A stretch of 64,000 nucleotides of DNA, taken from assembly GCA_947095535.1 (NCBI GenBank), contig OX352774.1, forward strand, positions 265,147,843 to 265,211,842. Direction: 5' to 3'. Made by a program: the position numbers and the translations under genes. How positions within the stretch are numbered: position 1 is the stretch's first letter; the number at the start of each line of letters is the position of its first letter. The DNA is from Poecilobothrus nobilitatus. Its lineage: Eukaryota > Arthropoda > Insecta > Diptera > Dolichopodidae. Positions 35,201 through 48,489 of the stretch are shown here, in pieces. Under the pieces are notes generated by a model. It was not told the DNA's origin and ran no database searches. It saw only the letters and a program-made list of their open reading frames with translations.

Positions 35201-35844
35201 AATAGTATATGTTGATAAATAAATAATAATAAACAAAAAAAAAATCTCTATTTAAATAAAAAAATTAAATAAAATATTTTAAAAGAACAAAATATAGATA
35301 TTAAAAAAGAAACATGTCGTAATTACATCAAATAATTTATTTTTACAACTTCAATTTTAAACTTTAAAGGGAAAACTAAAACTTTTTATTTCTTTCTAGC
35401 CAATTATTGTCGTTTTTAGATTTCTCTCATTTAATTGTTTTGTTATTTATTCTATAAAATATCAATATCTATAATATATGAAAATACAAAATTGTTTGTA
35501 TATAGCAAATAGACATTTTAGAATTATTATAAAATAAAAATTAGTATTATTTGTTATTCATTTGTTTCCTCATATATCCTTTTCAGAATATAAATGGAAA
35601 AAAAATTTATCAGACCATAAAAATTTTCTAAATAATAATAATTTTAAATTGGTTTGTTTTTAAAAAGTCAATAACATTTTAGTATAAACTTTCAAATAAT
35701 TAAAATTATATCATAATTTAAAAATTAATAGGTTAGCAACACAAGTTGTTTTAAATTTGATGAATATTGAAATAGAATAAAAATCATAGAGATTTGTTAA
35801 ATTAAGGCTTTTTTTCTGTTGTCGATAACTGTTAATCATATTAA

Positions 35845-36245
35845 TTTTTTTTTGCGAGGGTAGGTGGGAATCTCGAAATACACAATGAGATCAACGAGCG
35901 AATTCTCTTTGGTAGTGGTAGACTTTAAAACACTAAACACGACCTTCCTTTTAAACCAACAATTAGGTTAAAAACTATTGTACAATGTCCTATTTGATTT
36001 GGGGATTGGAAAAATAGGGATATAGGAAATTGGAAAATATAGGAAGTTATTGAATGTTGGGAGGTTTAGTTACAACAAAGATGTTGATGTTCTTCTTGAA
36101 TTTATCAATGTCATACACCTTATAATTGCCAATATTTTAGCGAATACTTCCGACGGCAAGATATTCCATATTCGCAGTGTACGCATTACAAACGAATTTC
36201 TATGTGCGAAGGTGTGCCATCTGGGTGTATTTAAGGTGTAGGAGT
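35845..36245 (-). mobile_element. 5'-truncated LINE, second copy of the 22.5 kb family
   Basis: The poly-T at 35845-35853 and adjacent GCGAGGG...GGTGGGA correspond to the 3' end of the copy at 22528. The minus-strand frame reads FVMRTLRIWNILPSEVF (about 36120-36200), the canonical 'RT-x-x-x-WN-x-LP-x-x-VF' end of jockey/CR1-type reverse transcriptases. After a frameshift, KVYDIDKFKKNINIF continues it, matching YDMSKFKKN and NIF in the other copy. The frameshift near 36110 makes it a dead copy. The overlapping plus-strand frame 36050-36241 is its shadow. The two copies complement each other in confirming the family. Confidence 0.85.
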
Positions 36246-39200
36246 TAATATGTGCATTCAATTAAAATGAATTGAAATAAATTGAATAAACTAAAATGAA
36301 TGAATTATTACAAAATTTTTTTTATTAAATCAAGCTTGTAATGAAATAAATAAATAAATGTCAAAAAAAAATTTGGCAGTACCTGTTAAAATAGTGAATT
36401 ATTTTATTCCAAATAAGATAAAAAATAACTCATTAAGAGCCGGAAAATTAAGCTTTTAAGAACAAAAAAAGGATTGGACTAGAACATCTACTAGATGCTT
36501 AAAACTAAGAAAAATAAATGTTTAAGACTAATTATCTAATTCCTTCAATAAAAATAAATAATAACATATGTACTACAGTAAAATATCAAAACTAAATGAC
36601 TAAATGACTTAATTATCTTCAAAACAAAAATATTTGACCATTACATTTGCCATAAATGCCTATAATTCAACGATTCAATTAATTATCAACTTTTTAATAT
36701 AAAAAGAAATACCTGTATTATCTACAAAATAATTTAAACTCAATCTAAAAAAAACTTCTGATTTCCCCTATTTTACAGCACTTTAAAACTTATCATTTTC
36801 TCATAAATTCTTATTAACCATATATTTTGTCCCAATGCCTCCAGAACTCCATAATCAATGAAAGGCACAATTTTTTTGCACATCAGATTGTACATTTTTT
36901 TAACTTTCATCAAAAACTGTGATATTTATTCTTTTTAATTTATCCAACTTTAAATTTTCATTAAAAAAACATAAAATGAAAATTTAAAAAGAAAATTTAA
37001 TTTTTATTTAGCCAATATATAGGCAGGCATTTATTTTATACAATTCAGAATAAAATTTATGGGACGAATAAGCTTATTGTTACTATAAATAAATAAAATA
37101 TCACCGGGGATTTTGGAAATATTCAAATTACATTGTATCCTTTTACACACTATTATGCAGTGAGGTTCTCAAGGGATAGGGATGAGCACACAAAAATAAA
37201 AGCAAAAAAAAAAGAATAAAGGCTATATATTTAAAATTGGACAATAAAATGAATATGTACAACATGACAACGCATCTGATAGAAAATGCATACATATAAA
37301 TAGACGACATCTTGTTCAGTGTTAAAATTGGAAAGAGGATATCCGGCCTGATACTGTTTTTGTTGCAGTGTTATACAAAATGTGATATTAGCTTTATATT
37401 ATCCATACATTAAAGGTGATGTTAAACACAATATTTTTATTCGGATTTTGTTAATTTTATTTTTAATTTTTTTTTTTTTGCTGCCTTCCCTGTTCCATGT
37501 AGAACAGAAATTGATTAGGGTCATTTTACACTAATTTTATGGTAAAATATACATTTAAAAATACTGAAATCTATAAAAATTAATACGATTTTCTTTCAAT
37601 CCATATAATTTCTATACTTATTCAATATATTAACTGTATAGTGTAAAAATCTTTCCTGAGAAAATGTTTAAACATCAAACAAATAAATTTTTTTTTGTCG
37701 TTAACAGAATAACAGACTTTTTAAAGATAATCTTATAAGAATAAGCTATACGTTTAAAATTTTATATGGCGCCTTATTTTATACTATTCTAATTTGCTAA
37801 AAAACGCACCCTTCGAGAAATATTATAATACAATAACTACGATTTGATTACTAAAAACGCAATAAAATCAAAAGAAAGAAAGAAAAAAAAATGTTCTTGA
37901 TATTCGATTAAAACAGACTACAGTTTTCCAGGAACGAGTAAAAATTTAAAGTTTAAGAGAACTCCTCTTTCTGTATTTCAAAAAAAAACATTAAATTAAC
38001 AGATCAGGAGGATAGAGGAAAATTAATTTTTGTATTATTTTAAAATAATATAAAGAATGAACGAAAAGTATAATTATTAATAAAATTATATAATAATTAA
38101 AATAGAGCAAAAAGTCTGACATCCAAATTTAGAACAATAGTTCTTTTGTATTTCATAAAAGTGATTAAAAACAAATGAAAAATAAAGCTCCATTATATCC
38201 CCTTACAATTTATAATAATGTAATATATGAAGCATATATATATAGTATTGATTTCATTCATTTTATACCCAATGGGGCAATTTCGATTTGGATCACAGCA
38301 ATCATGCAATCACATTATTGTATATATAAAACAATATTCTTTTATATATGTATATATTTACATAACAATCGATATATATTTATATTTTGCATATCTAAGT
38401 ACATATATGTATATCTGCCATCTATATATTTTACCTCCTAGTTTATATATAATGTTGCGTTTATAAAATGCAATTTTCAATAAAAAATTAAATAAGAAAA
38501 AAAAAACAACCGAGGACATATCACAGGCCATTAGCGTGGTTCCAATATCCATTTACTTTACTTTTTGCATAAATAAAAAATTTTCAGTTTAAATATTGGT
38601 TTCCAGTTAACGATATGTTATAACCAAGTAAATGGGATATTAATTTTCAAATCCCAAACTCCCAAAATGATTTCTATAGATAGGATTGTTTTTTGTCTTT
38701 TTTGTTTGGTTCCTGTTTTTAACTTTTACAATATTTCGAATGGAAAGAAGGACAAAAAAAAGTGTTTTTCTTTAATAAGTAAATGAAAAAGATAATATCA
38801 TTAACTTGAATTATGACACCTATAAACGAAAAATTTAACGAATAAAATTTAATTAAAAAGGAATTATATTTTGGTTTTGCTATTTTTTTTTTATGGTGAT
38901 TTATGCAAAAATTCATGATTTTTCGCTTAGTAATATAAAAACTAAAGAGAACGAATATTGTGTTTTGCAATTGAAAACAAATTCGATATTAAAAGAAACT
39001 ATTGTTGGGTAAACCTAATTGTGTCTGTTTTTTAAGTGATATGAACATAAAAATCTGCGAATACAACTAACTTTAATTAAGAATTATTATGTTATTTTGC
39101 AACGCTAATATGAAAAACATAACATGGTTTTGTTAATATGTTTTTCTTTTTAGATATAAAATTAAAAGGCGGAAACTGTAAGAATATAAGAGTAAAGTTA

Positions 39201-39293
39201 TTTATTATTTTCGAAAAAAAATACATATAAAATGATGGATATGGTGAAGGTCTTCATAGAGATTTTTAATTTCTATCAGAATTTACATTTCTA
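36246..39293. other. AT-rich non-coding stretch
   Basis: About 3 kb. A patch of more ordinary composition lies at 37120-37400 ('ggttctcaagggataggg', 'gaggatatccggcctgata') but shows no open frame or motif I recognise. Frames at 38175-38552 are I/Y-rich readings of TATA-like DNA. Confidence 0.45.
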
Positions 39294-39470
39294 GGGAGCC
39301 TCGGCTGTCTGGTGGGTAAGAATCGAAAGTGTGTGGTCGAAAGCCATATACCTTACTCTTATATTAATAATAAATCCTTCTTACGACTTTACAGCCACGC
39401 CTGGAAGGAAAGGCTGTGTAATTTTCTTATCACATTTATTTGGAGAGGAAGACCAGAAAAACAAAAAATA
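39294..39470 (+). mobile_element. SINE-B copy, decayed head
   Basis: GGGAGCCTCGGCTGTCTGGT, then 'cttacgac', then TACAGCCACGCCTGGAAGGA with AAGGCTGTGTAATTTTC and 'cacatttatttgg', in the same order as the copy at 6710-6874. The B-box has decayed (TGGTCGAAAGCC). A-rich tail. The small frame 39312-39515 lies on it and is not a gene. Confidence 0.78.
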
Positions 39471-39840
39471 TTACAAAAAATAAAAAATAAAAAAAGGTTT
39501 AATATTTTAAAATAAGATCAATCATGGTAAGTCGATGACATAAACTTATTAATCGAAACATAGATTTTTAATGACAAAGAAGCTTATAACTAAGAATTTT
39601 TTAGTTATAAAACAAATATTTAAAAAAATATCAAAATATTTAAGATTAGAGAATATTTTACTTAAAACTTATATATATTAATGAACTCTTAGACTCTTAG
39701 ATTTAGACTCTTAAAATTGTATTTCTTTTTACTATGGTTTATCTTGTACCTAATACGAAAAATATTTTGATTTTAATTTAAAATTGAAACTTAAATAAAT
39801 AATAATATTAACTAACATTTTTCTTAAACTCAAAACAAAA

Positions 39841-40666
39841 CGAGGAAGAGTGCAGTAAAGTAAACTATGTCAACTTTGGGATACCCATATGAGCGTAATA
39901 TATCCTGTTTCTATATAACTTGAACTTCTTTTAAGCAATTTCAGATGTTTTACTATACTATACTAAACTATACTATACTAAACTATACTACTATACTATA
40001 CTATACTAATTTCAGATGTTTTATTTTACTATACTAAAAACTATACCAAGATATATTTATGTAAATTGTAGAGTTATCTGACAGCTACCCGAACCTGTCG
40101 CACCACCACAACCAAATTTTACAGAAGTTGTTGCCAGAAAACTTGATCATTATTTGTAAGATTTCAGACGTCTAGCTTCATTAAGTTCTAAAAGGTGCAA
40201 GAAACCTGAACCGGCTGTTCTAGATCAACCAATGTTTAAAAAAGTTTTTGTCATGTAACTCGACACCTCTACACAAAATTTCAGATACCTAGCTGGTAGA
40301 TACCAAAATTTCAGATACCTAGTTCAATAGATACTGAGTTGTTTCTATATAAAGAAAAAAGTTGTAAGGCGGCTACTCGAACTCGGCGGCCGAAAAAGCT
40401 GGATGTAAATAGCAAAACTTACAATTTTGCAAAAGTGATGTAAAAAAAATTTCAGCTTCCTAGCTCCTTTATATTTTGAGTTATCGTGCGGACGGAAGGA
40501 CAGATGGACGTACATGGCTTAATCGACTCAGAATCCATACCTTTGCCACTATATCTAGCTCAACTCTTTTCAGGTGTCACAAACATAATAGCAAATTTAT
40601 GTAACCCCTTGTAAAACCCTTTTAAGGATTTATGTAAAACCCTTGAACATAGTTCATACGGGTATA
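39841..40666 (+). mobile_element. DINE-1-like element B2, shorter copy
   Basis: Starts CGAGGAAGAGTGCAGTAAAG with AACTTTGGGATACCC. It carries 'agctacccgaacctgtcgc', 'aacttgatcatt' and 'gaacctgaaccggct'-like blocks in reverse relation to B1, then a GGACG tract (about 40490-40512) and the end GAACATAGTTCATACGGGTA. Only one set of the internal units is present, compared with the expanded array in B1. Confidence 0.82.
39951..40010. repeat. (ACTAT)n-type microsatellite within B2
   Basis: TACTATACTATACTAAACTA and variants fill 39951-40010. 'atttcagatgttttac' flanks the array on both sides (about 39939 and 40009), suggesting expansion by duplication of a short segment. Confidence 0.88.
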
Positions 40667-43600
40667 AAAACAATAAAAAAACAAAAAATGATTAAATAAT
40701 CTCCCGTTTCTAAAGTCACATAATGCCTGCCTTAAGTTATTAAAAAAATTGTTACAATATTTTTATTCGTGTAAATTGTGATATTAAGAGAAAAAAATAT
40801 TGTGACTATATACCAAAAATTTAATTTTTAGTTAATTTTTTTTTTTTTTTATATTAGTGACATTTTTCTTGCTCAATTTAGCAATTTAAACTCTAAAACT
40901 ATATACAAAAAATTGAAACCATAAAAACTAAAAATTTCTCCTTTTACCTTCCCTCAATAGTTGGGCCTGTATCATTTTGTAGAAACTTAATATATTAAAA
41001 TACAATGCTCGTAATCCGGTACTAATTTAAAATAAAGAAAAATAAAAAATAAAAACCTGGTGATAAAAAATATTTTAGAGGTAAAAAAATGTTCATAATA
41101 AAAAATTCAAGTCACATCGAAATCCACAATTTATACGAGATTTTTTGCTTTATTTTTAATTTTTTTTTATTTTTCACCTTATCGTGTCCTTTTTAAAAAA
41201 AAAACTAAGACATTAAAAACAATTTTTTTTATATTTATTCCCTTTTTTGTTGTTGTTTTTTTTTAATTTTTATGTTCTTTATTCTTTATTTTGCGATATT
41301 TTTACATGAGTTTTGCTTTTTATATAAAAATTTTTGAAAAGAATATAATAAAATTTTCATGTTAGACCCACTTTTCTTTTCACTTCTTAAATATGACACT
41401 TTCTTGACAAATAAAACTTAATTCACTGCTACAATTTGCAGTTAAACTTAGCCAATATACCATTTTTGAAATACATTTGAATAATCAGAATTTTATCTAA
41501 TACGAGAATCGGTTTCACCTCAAAAAAAAATTCAATACCCATTATCTTCAAGCATGCACCAAAAAGAAACAAATAATTAAATAATGATTATAACTTGAAT
41601 TAGAATACTTGTATATAATTAAAATTTAACAGACAAAGACGAATTCAATACTAATTTTAAAATAAAAAAAAAAAAAAAATTAGATTTGACGAACTCTGAC
41701 ACCGATTGTTACGAAGAAGTCTTGCAGAGTTAGCATTTAATTGTTACGTCCTAAATAATTTTCCCAATTTCTAATTTGAAAAACTGGAAATCCTATAATC
41801 ATTAAATTTAATTCTATTTGGTCCAGTTTAATTTTTTTTCCTTATAATTATTTTTATTGAAATTTCACAACACATTTATTTATTGTTATATGGTATATTT
41901 ATGTTACACGTATTTTTAATATCTATATATATATACATATATATATTTACAAATTTTTTTATTATTAAGGTAACTTAAATTTGTACATATAGCATATATA
42001 TATATAGAAGATAAATAAAAAAAAAAATTTTTGGCAGTGATTTTTTTTTTAAACGACATATACACACATATAAAATTAAGGATATAAGTTATTCTTAATC
42101 TTACCATTTTAGTAGTTTCCGTTTCACATTTTAAATACAACACGGCAGTAATAGATCTTTCATATTAGGAACCATTATAACCTTTTAAAATACTTCCTAA
42201 GGAAAGAAAAAAACATAAAGGATCCAAAATCAGGATTTGATGAATGTACTACCGTGGGTCCATAATAAAGTACTAATTTTATCTCTTTCTTCTTTTTTTT
42301 TTTTTTTGTAATTTTAATTGCGCTGATAAACGGTTACTTTACATTTAAAGTGTTTTCGGCACGTTTTTGAATTTTCACCTCAAAAACCCACAAATTTTAA
42401 GTACGTGTCAAGGATAACAGTATATTTTCGGGAATTTACAAAAAAAAAAAACACCAAATAAATATATTTTATACTTTCTTGAGTAACAACAAAAAAAAAA
42501 GGACAAGTGAACTAATTAATATGTAAAATGTGAAAAATTTTAGTAAATATAATATGAAAACACATGATAAAAGTACAAATGAAAATAATGACTGAAATGA
42601 ACAGAAATTTGTGATGTTAATGCAATTTTAAATTGAACTTATTATTCTTGTGAAAGAATTTGAATATAATTTAATATAAAATGTTTAGAATTATCAATTA
42701 ATTGAAAATCCAAGATGAATCAAAAAATCTTTCAAATTTTATCAATCTTTTATCAAATCTTTAATAGGAAAACAAAAAACGGTTTTCAACCGTTTAAAAA
42801 AAACTTTCGAAATGGTTATAGTTAACAGTCGACTTATTTTTTTATTTACTAAAACTAAAAGACATTTTTTAAATTTATTAAATTTATTCTTATTATACAA
42901 AATAGAATCGAAAATGTTATCCTGTTAAAAAGGACAAAACCAAACAGAAACTAATAAAGTGCATAAAAAAAAAAAACCATATTTTTCCAATTAAAATCAA
43001 ATTAAAAAATTTTCTATTTGTAATAAATATTTTTTTTTTAAATATTTATTCTAAACTATAGGAAATATCGATTTTTCAAACAAAAACTCTTTTATAATTT
43101 AATTTTTGTTAAGATAATTTGCATAAAAATAATTTTTTATTATTAAAAAATGTTTAATAAATTCAAATTAAAAATTAATTTTTGATTTTATTCGATTTTA
43201 ATTTTCCTGTATACTATTTAAACACCTGTTAACTTTATTATTTTTCATTACATGTATTTTAATTTACGCTATTTATTAGTACATAAATATATTATATTAA
43301 ATTATTTAAAAAAAATTAAATATATTTAGAAAAGTGCTAATAATTTTTAAAATCGGATATTCCATTTTCCATCTAACAGGCACAAAAAAAAATCATGTTT
43401 TTTTTAATAGTTTTCACCACGAAAGCACATTTCAATTTTTAAAAAATACTGCATCCGTAACGGATACTTAAATTGTAAATAACGGTAAATATTTTCTATA
43501 TACAAAAATCAAATATATTATCCATATATAAATAATACGAAAAATTAATTTTTAAATATATAGTTTCAAATAAATAATAAAATTAAAAATTCCAACACTA

Positions 43601-44308
43601 TATGATTGTACGTGTTAATACCTATGAGAAGGTTTCAAAAATACATAAACTTTTCAATGTAAGAAAGAGAAGAAAATAACAAAAAAAAAAAAAAAAAACT
43701 AAAAGAACAAATGAAGAAAAATTATAAATAATTCAAATAATTTTTATACCGGATCACTTTAAAGTGTTTGAATAAATGCAAAATTTGCGTAATGTATAAA
43801 CGTCTTTAATTAACTGGGGTTGATAAAAAAATTCAAAGATATAAATAAATTATGTATATAAAAAACTACATAAAAGAGTTGCTTATCTACAAAAAAAAAC
43901 TTTAAATAACAGCGTTATATTATCATTACGGACTGGACACTGAAGTTAAAAAAAACTAGTTCTGGGATTTTTATTATTCGCATCATCAGATTTTAAATTC
44001 TGAGATTTTGAATTTAATAATTAAAATTTACCACCATTGTACCATTTTTACAATACCACGACTGAATTATTCTCTAAGAATATTCTCTATAAATTAAATA
44101 AATTCCAAAGAATCATCATACAATAGAAACAATCAGAATAATTATCATTATTAATGTCATTACCCAATAACTGATTAAGAATAGTGATACATTATCAATA
44201 ATATTAACACTACATATTATTAGCTGAAAGCGATAATAATATCAATATTTGATTTTAGTTTAAATAAGAAAACTAAAATTAAATATGAAATCAATTAATA
44301 TTGAAAAG

Positions 44309-44335
44309 TATGTATATGTATATGTATATGTATAT
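44309..44335. repeat. (TATATG)n microsatellite
   Basis: About four units of TATGTA/TATATG. Confidence 0.85.
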
Positions 44336-44370
44336 AGTCGGTCTAGCTTAACGAAAACAGGTCAAGCAAG

Positions 44371-44408
44371 TGCAATGATTATGCAATGAAATGCATGATT
44401 GTGCAAAC
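44371..44408. repeat. Four TGCA-containing units at about 10-bp spacing
   Basis: TGCAATGATTA, TGCAATGAAA, TGCATGATTG and TGCAAACAAA follow one another (TGCA at 44371, 44382, 44392, 44402). The words resemble C/EBP or octamer half-sites (TTATGCAAT, TTGTGCAAA), but binding is speculation. It may be only a short imperfect tandem repeat. Confidence 0.6.
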
Positions 44409-44896
44409 AAATTTGTTCGCGTATGGCAATGGTCAATTTTACTTGACTTAATATCTAACATATTTTGATACTTTAAACAACTTTTTAATTTTTTTTCATA
44501 AATTCCAATTTTTTATCAATTTTTTTCTACCACTAATTTTTTATAAATTATTTATTTGTAAAATCGTGATAAAATCTATTAAGAACAATTTTGATATTTG
44601 TAGATTACGCTTTTATTATTTTGGTTTCTGCAAAATTCACGACTATAAAATTTCGGAACATCTACAAGTCGATTTAATGAAAATTTAAAAGCGGGAATTT
44701 GTTAGCGACACCTTCACTCTATGAATATATTAGACAGCCTTCACTATTTTTAACACATACTTAAATTATAAATGTAAAATAAATAAATATTGGTGATTAT
44801 ATAGAGTAGTTATAGTTATGTTTTTTCAACCAAATAGATAAGTCAGAAAACAGGTTTCAAAAATTATGCATTATAATAAAACATTACCTCATTATA

Positions 44897-44949
44897 AAAA
44901 CCTACTTAATAATTAAAACCTACTTAATAATTAAAACCTACTTAATAAT
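44897..44949. repeat. Three tandem copies of an 18-bp unit
   Basis: AAAACCTACTTAATAATT starts at 44897, 44915 and 44933. The last copy ends in G instead of TT. Confidence 0.92.
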
Positions 44950-45009
44950 GCAAAACAATTCAGAATAATACGCAATAGCAAGTAAATGGAATATATATCA
45001 ATAAATGAA

Positions 45010-45345
45010 GGTAAAATGTAAACCAAAAAATTTTTAAAGGCGCACATTTCTAAAAGACGATAACAACAGTTAGAGTTGTGATTTGCAACAAAATTTTAAA
45101 GTTTTCTTCAAAATTTATATCCATATATAAAAATTGTGAAAAAAAATAGATATATTTCCTTCCTTCAGTTTTAAGGAAAACATTTATAATTATTATTTGT
45201 AATTGTTTATAATTAAAAGCTGTTAACACATGTAAAAATCATAATGTTAGTCTTAAAATTTACGTAATTAAGCAAAAAATTGTGAAAAATCAAGAGAGGC
45301 ATTTTTTTAAATTATAAGGTAATCCTACATTTAGTTTTTTTTTTA
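45010..45345 (+). mobile_element. DINE-like relic (family D), opposite orientation
   Basis: The reverse complement contains 'aggattacctta', 'ttttcacaattttttgctta' and 'acatgtgttaacagctttta', matching the order seen at 30980-31130. Strongly decayed, ends undefined. Confidence 0.5.
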
Positions 45346-45365
45346 ACTTAAATTATACATTTTCA

Positions 45366-46135
45366 TACCTTACACCTAAAGTATAGGGTATATTAACTTT
45401 GGTATGGAGTTTGTAACTACCAAAAGGAAGTGAGTTAGATATAGACATGTGCATATATTCTGAATCAGGATCACCTTCTGAATCGATTTAACGATGTCCG
45501 TCCGTCCATCTGTCCGTTCACACGATAACTGAAAAAGTAATAAAGCTATGATGAAATTTCAATAGTAGGTTACTAATTACGAAAAGAAGCCGGAGATTGC
45601 ATCTGGGCAAAATCGGTTCATGGGTTCGGATTCTGGAAGCATTTCTCCAAACGAGCATATCTCCAAAACCAACAAACCTTTAAATTTGGTACAATAGTGT
45701 TCTGGCATATTTTCTTTATGCTCCAGAAATTTGAAATGAATTGGAGTGGTGATTTGGGTATAGCTGACACACACCTTCCAAGCTCTAACAATCATATTTT
45801 CGAAATTAATAAAGATTGATTTTGAAATTTTGTACAAGGGTATTAAAGCATATGTCTCTTTTACGTTCTTGAAATTCGAGTTGTATAAGTAAGAAAAGGG
45901 AGGCAGTTCAAACTTATGGATTTTTAATTTAAAATCCATAAGTCCTTCAAACCAATAAACTTATGGATTTTTAATTTATTTCGAATTATTCGGGCGTAGA
46001 GTATTAATGAGTCGGTTGCATCGACTTACTGTTACATTTTGGGACTTTTCAGATATAGAAACCTTATTGCCATCCTGGGATCCCTCCTGAGCTGCGCAGC
46101 CTTCCTTGAATCTAGGTTGAAATTTTTAAGAGGAG
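45366..46135 (-). mobile_element. DINE-1-like element, third family (C), 3' boundary uncertain
   Basis: Opens with a weak terminal hairpin (ATACC...GGTAT at 45366-45392). 'gagttagatata', 'cgatttaacgatgtccg', a (GTCC)n tract (about 45497-45515) and 'cacacgataactgaaaaagt' follow, in the order used by families A and B. The interior does not match A or B. The minus-strand 120-codon frame 45577-45939 lies inside and has no recognisable domain. How far the element extends beyond about 45650 is a guess. Confidence 0.6.
45912..45943. repeat. Perfect 13-bp hairpin with a third arm nearby
   Basis: ACTTATGGATTTT, loop TAATTT, AAAATCCATAAGT. The left arm plus loop recurs at 45959-45977 (TTATGGATTTTTAATTT), so the segment has three related arms. 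Confidence 0.88.
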
Positions 46136-46194
46136 GCATTAAGGTTTTTATTTCTCTGAACAGATTCCTATACCAACAAAATATCTTAGAATAA

Positions 46195-48489
46195 GTGCTC
46201 TACGGATATATTTTTTTCATTTAAATCACCACAATTATTAATATTATATTTATAAACACAAAACTAGCCTTGAAAAAAATATTACTTTAGTACAAAAAAA
46301 TTCGAGGCCGACAAATAACGACAACTACAGTTAAATTAACTAAACACTATATGCATCAACTATAAACTACACATCAACTAAATATCAACTAAAATTTTTA
46401 TTACACAGTAAAGTTAACCCCAAAAGGGTTACATTTAAAATCCAGAAACATTTTCTAAGTTTCATATTTGAAAAATTACTTAATTTTATTTTACCGAAAT
46501 TTGTTTTATCAAATTCTGAATTTAATCCTATTGTATTTGTAAATTCAATTAAATTTGATAATTATTAATAAATAAAAATTACTACCTTTCACAACATTAG
46601 TAAATATCATAAATTTTATTTTTTTTATTAATTAAAAATTTCAAAATAAAATCAAAATCACTACAAAAGATTAGAATTATTTCTAATATTCTAATACAAT
46701 ATTTAAAAAAATTAAACATAAATTTTGAATTAACTCAAATATTTTCAATACTTTTAAACTATCGCAGTAGGAGCAACTTAAAACTATATTTTCTATATAA
46801 CAAAGCCTTGTCTACAAAAGTTTTCTTAAAGTTCTAATTGTTAAAATATTAAATTATAGTTAAAATAAATAATTAAACTTTTTATCTTCAATAATTAAAA
46901 ATTCTGTTCATACTTGTAGTTTATTTTAAATCAGCTCTAAAAATAAGTAAAACACATTATTCTTAAATTTAAGGCTTATTTCTGAAATTAATTAAAAATT
47001 AAAATTACAATTTTAAGAAAATAGTCCGGAGACACGAAATATAACTTTCAATACATTTAAAATTACACTTAATCATATTTTTCTTTTAAATTCTGTTTAA
47101 TTAACTTCAAAAAAACAAAAAAAAAAATCGCATTATCTGACTATAAAAAATTAAATCTCCATTTAAATCCTTATCAAAAACACATTCATTAAAATCTAGC
47201 ATATGCAGCTAGAAGTTTCAAATAAATCCCTCTCTCTTTAAGTATAATTCCATTTTAAAAATCATAACATCATCATAATTTTACCAATACATAAAAAACA
47301 TAGAACTCGATTTGCTGTATTCGTATAAAAAATGTATTTCATATATTATTCTTAAATTGTTTTTTTTTTTTTGTATCTTCAATATTTATCCAATAAGCCT
47401 GATTATATGCAATTATTTCAAATTGCAAACTAAAATCTAATTGAAGTACAATCAAAATTTCTAATTTGATTGAAGTCTTTTTCCAATTTTTTTTTTTCTG
47501 GAATCTTATGATGTAAATTTACTTTTATTCAGGTATATATGTATATATGTTGCAGTATATTGAAAATTCTATTACTTAAATTTACCGTTATATAAATTAG
47601 AATTTATCTCAACAATAATATCCTGTCTTTTCTTGTTTTTATTATGTTAGAAATCCCATATCAAATATAAATTTTCAAAAAATGTTTGCAATATCCATAA
47701 GTAATTTATGTTTTTACTTTCAACAACTTTTTTTTATATATATATTTTTCTGGTTTTTATAACAGTTTTTTTAATAAAACTGTAAACATAAATTTAAATT
47801 ATTTAAAGTTAGTTTTGCTTTAGTTTTTAAGACAGTAGTGGTGAAAATGTTGGTAATTCATAATATACTTAAACAAATTTAATCAAATTACCATCTCTTT
47901 AATGCTAAATTTATCAAGATTTTAAGCAATGTTTTGGGTTTCTCCCAAGTTATAAATTTTATACGATTTTGATCTTAAAATTTTTTAATTTAAAATTCTT
48001 CTTAAGACCATAATTTTTTTCAAATTTTCAACTTTATTTTTAATAATAGTTTTACCAAGATTCGAAAACTTTGAATTCCTAAAGTAGGCACATTACCCAT
48101 AAAATTAACACATAAGAACTACTTATAGAAACTAAACTTAACTAACCTACCAAATTTAAGGAAACCATACTGAGTTTAAAAAATCTGATTCCTCAATTCT
48201 TGGAACTCGAAATAATTGTAAAAATAACTATAATTTCTTCAATTATTCGCTTCACTTTACTCTAAATTCTGAATGAAATAACCCCTCAACATTATTTACC
48301 TTTATACCTATTGCATACAAAAAAATTAAATTTCAACATTTTGTTACGTTTTTTACATATACATATTTCAACATCAAAGGATTTGAAATAGTGGGACCTG
48401 CCGCACCCAATAAATTATAGAAACCTTGATTTTGCAAACAACTCTGAAATCCATTCTATTTCAAAATCTTACATATCCATCCATATATG
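46195..48489. other. AT-rich non-coding stretch
   Basis: No gene or repeat family recognised. Confidence 0.5.

Larger units (their letters stand above)
40667..45009. other. AT-rich non-coding stretch
   Basis: More than 4 kb without a recognisable gene. It holds poly(A)/poly(T) runs and the short repeats at 44309 and 44897, listed separately. The minus-strand frame 41916-42143 is low complexity. Confidence 0.5.

Noticed and set aside
36050..36241. Plus-strand open frame of 63 codons
   Set aside because: It is the antisense shadow of a LINE reverse transcriptase tail recognised on the minus strand.
45577..45939. A 120-codon minus-strand open frame, the longest in the window
   Set aside because: It lies inside a DINE-like element and shows no domain. 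Open frames of this size arise by chance in moderately GC-rich repeat DNA.
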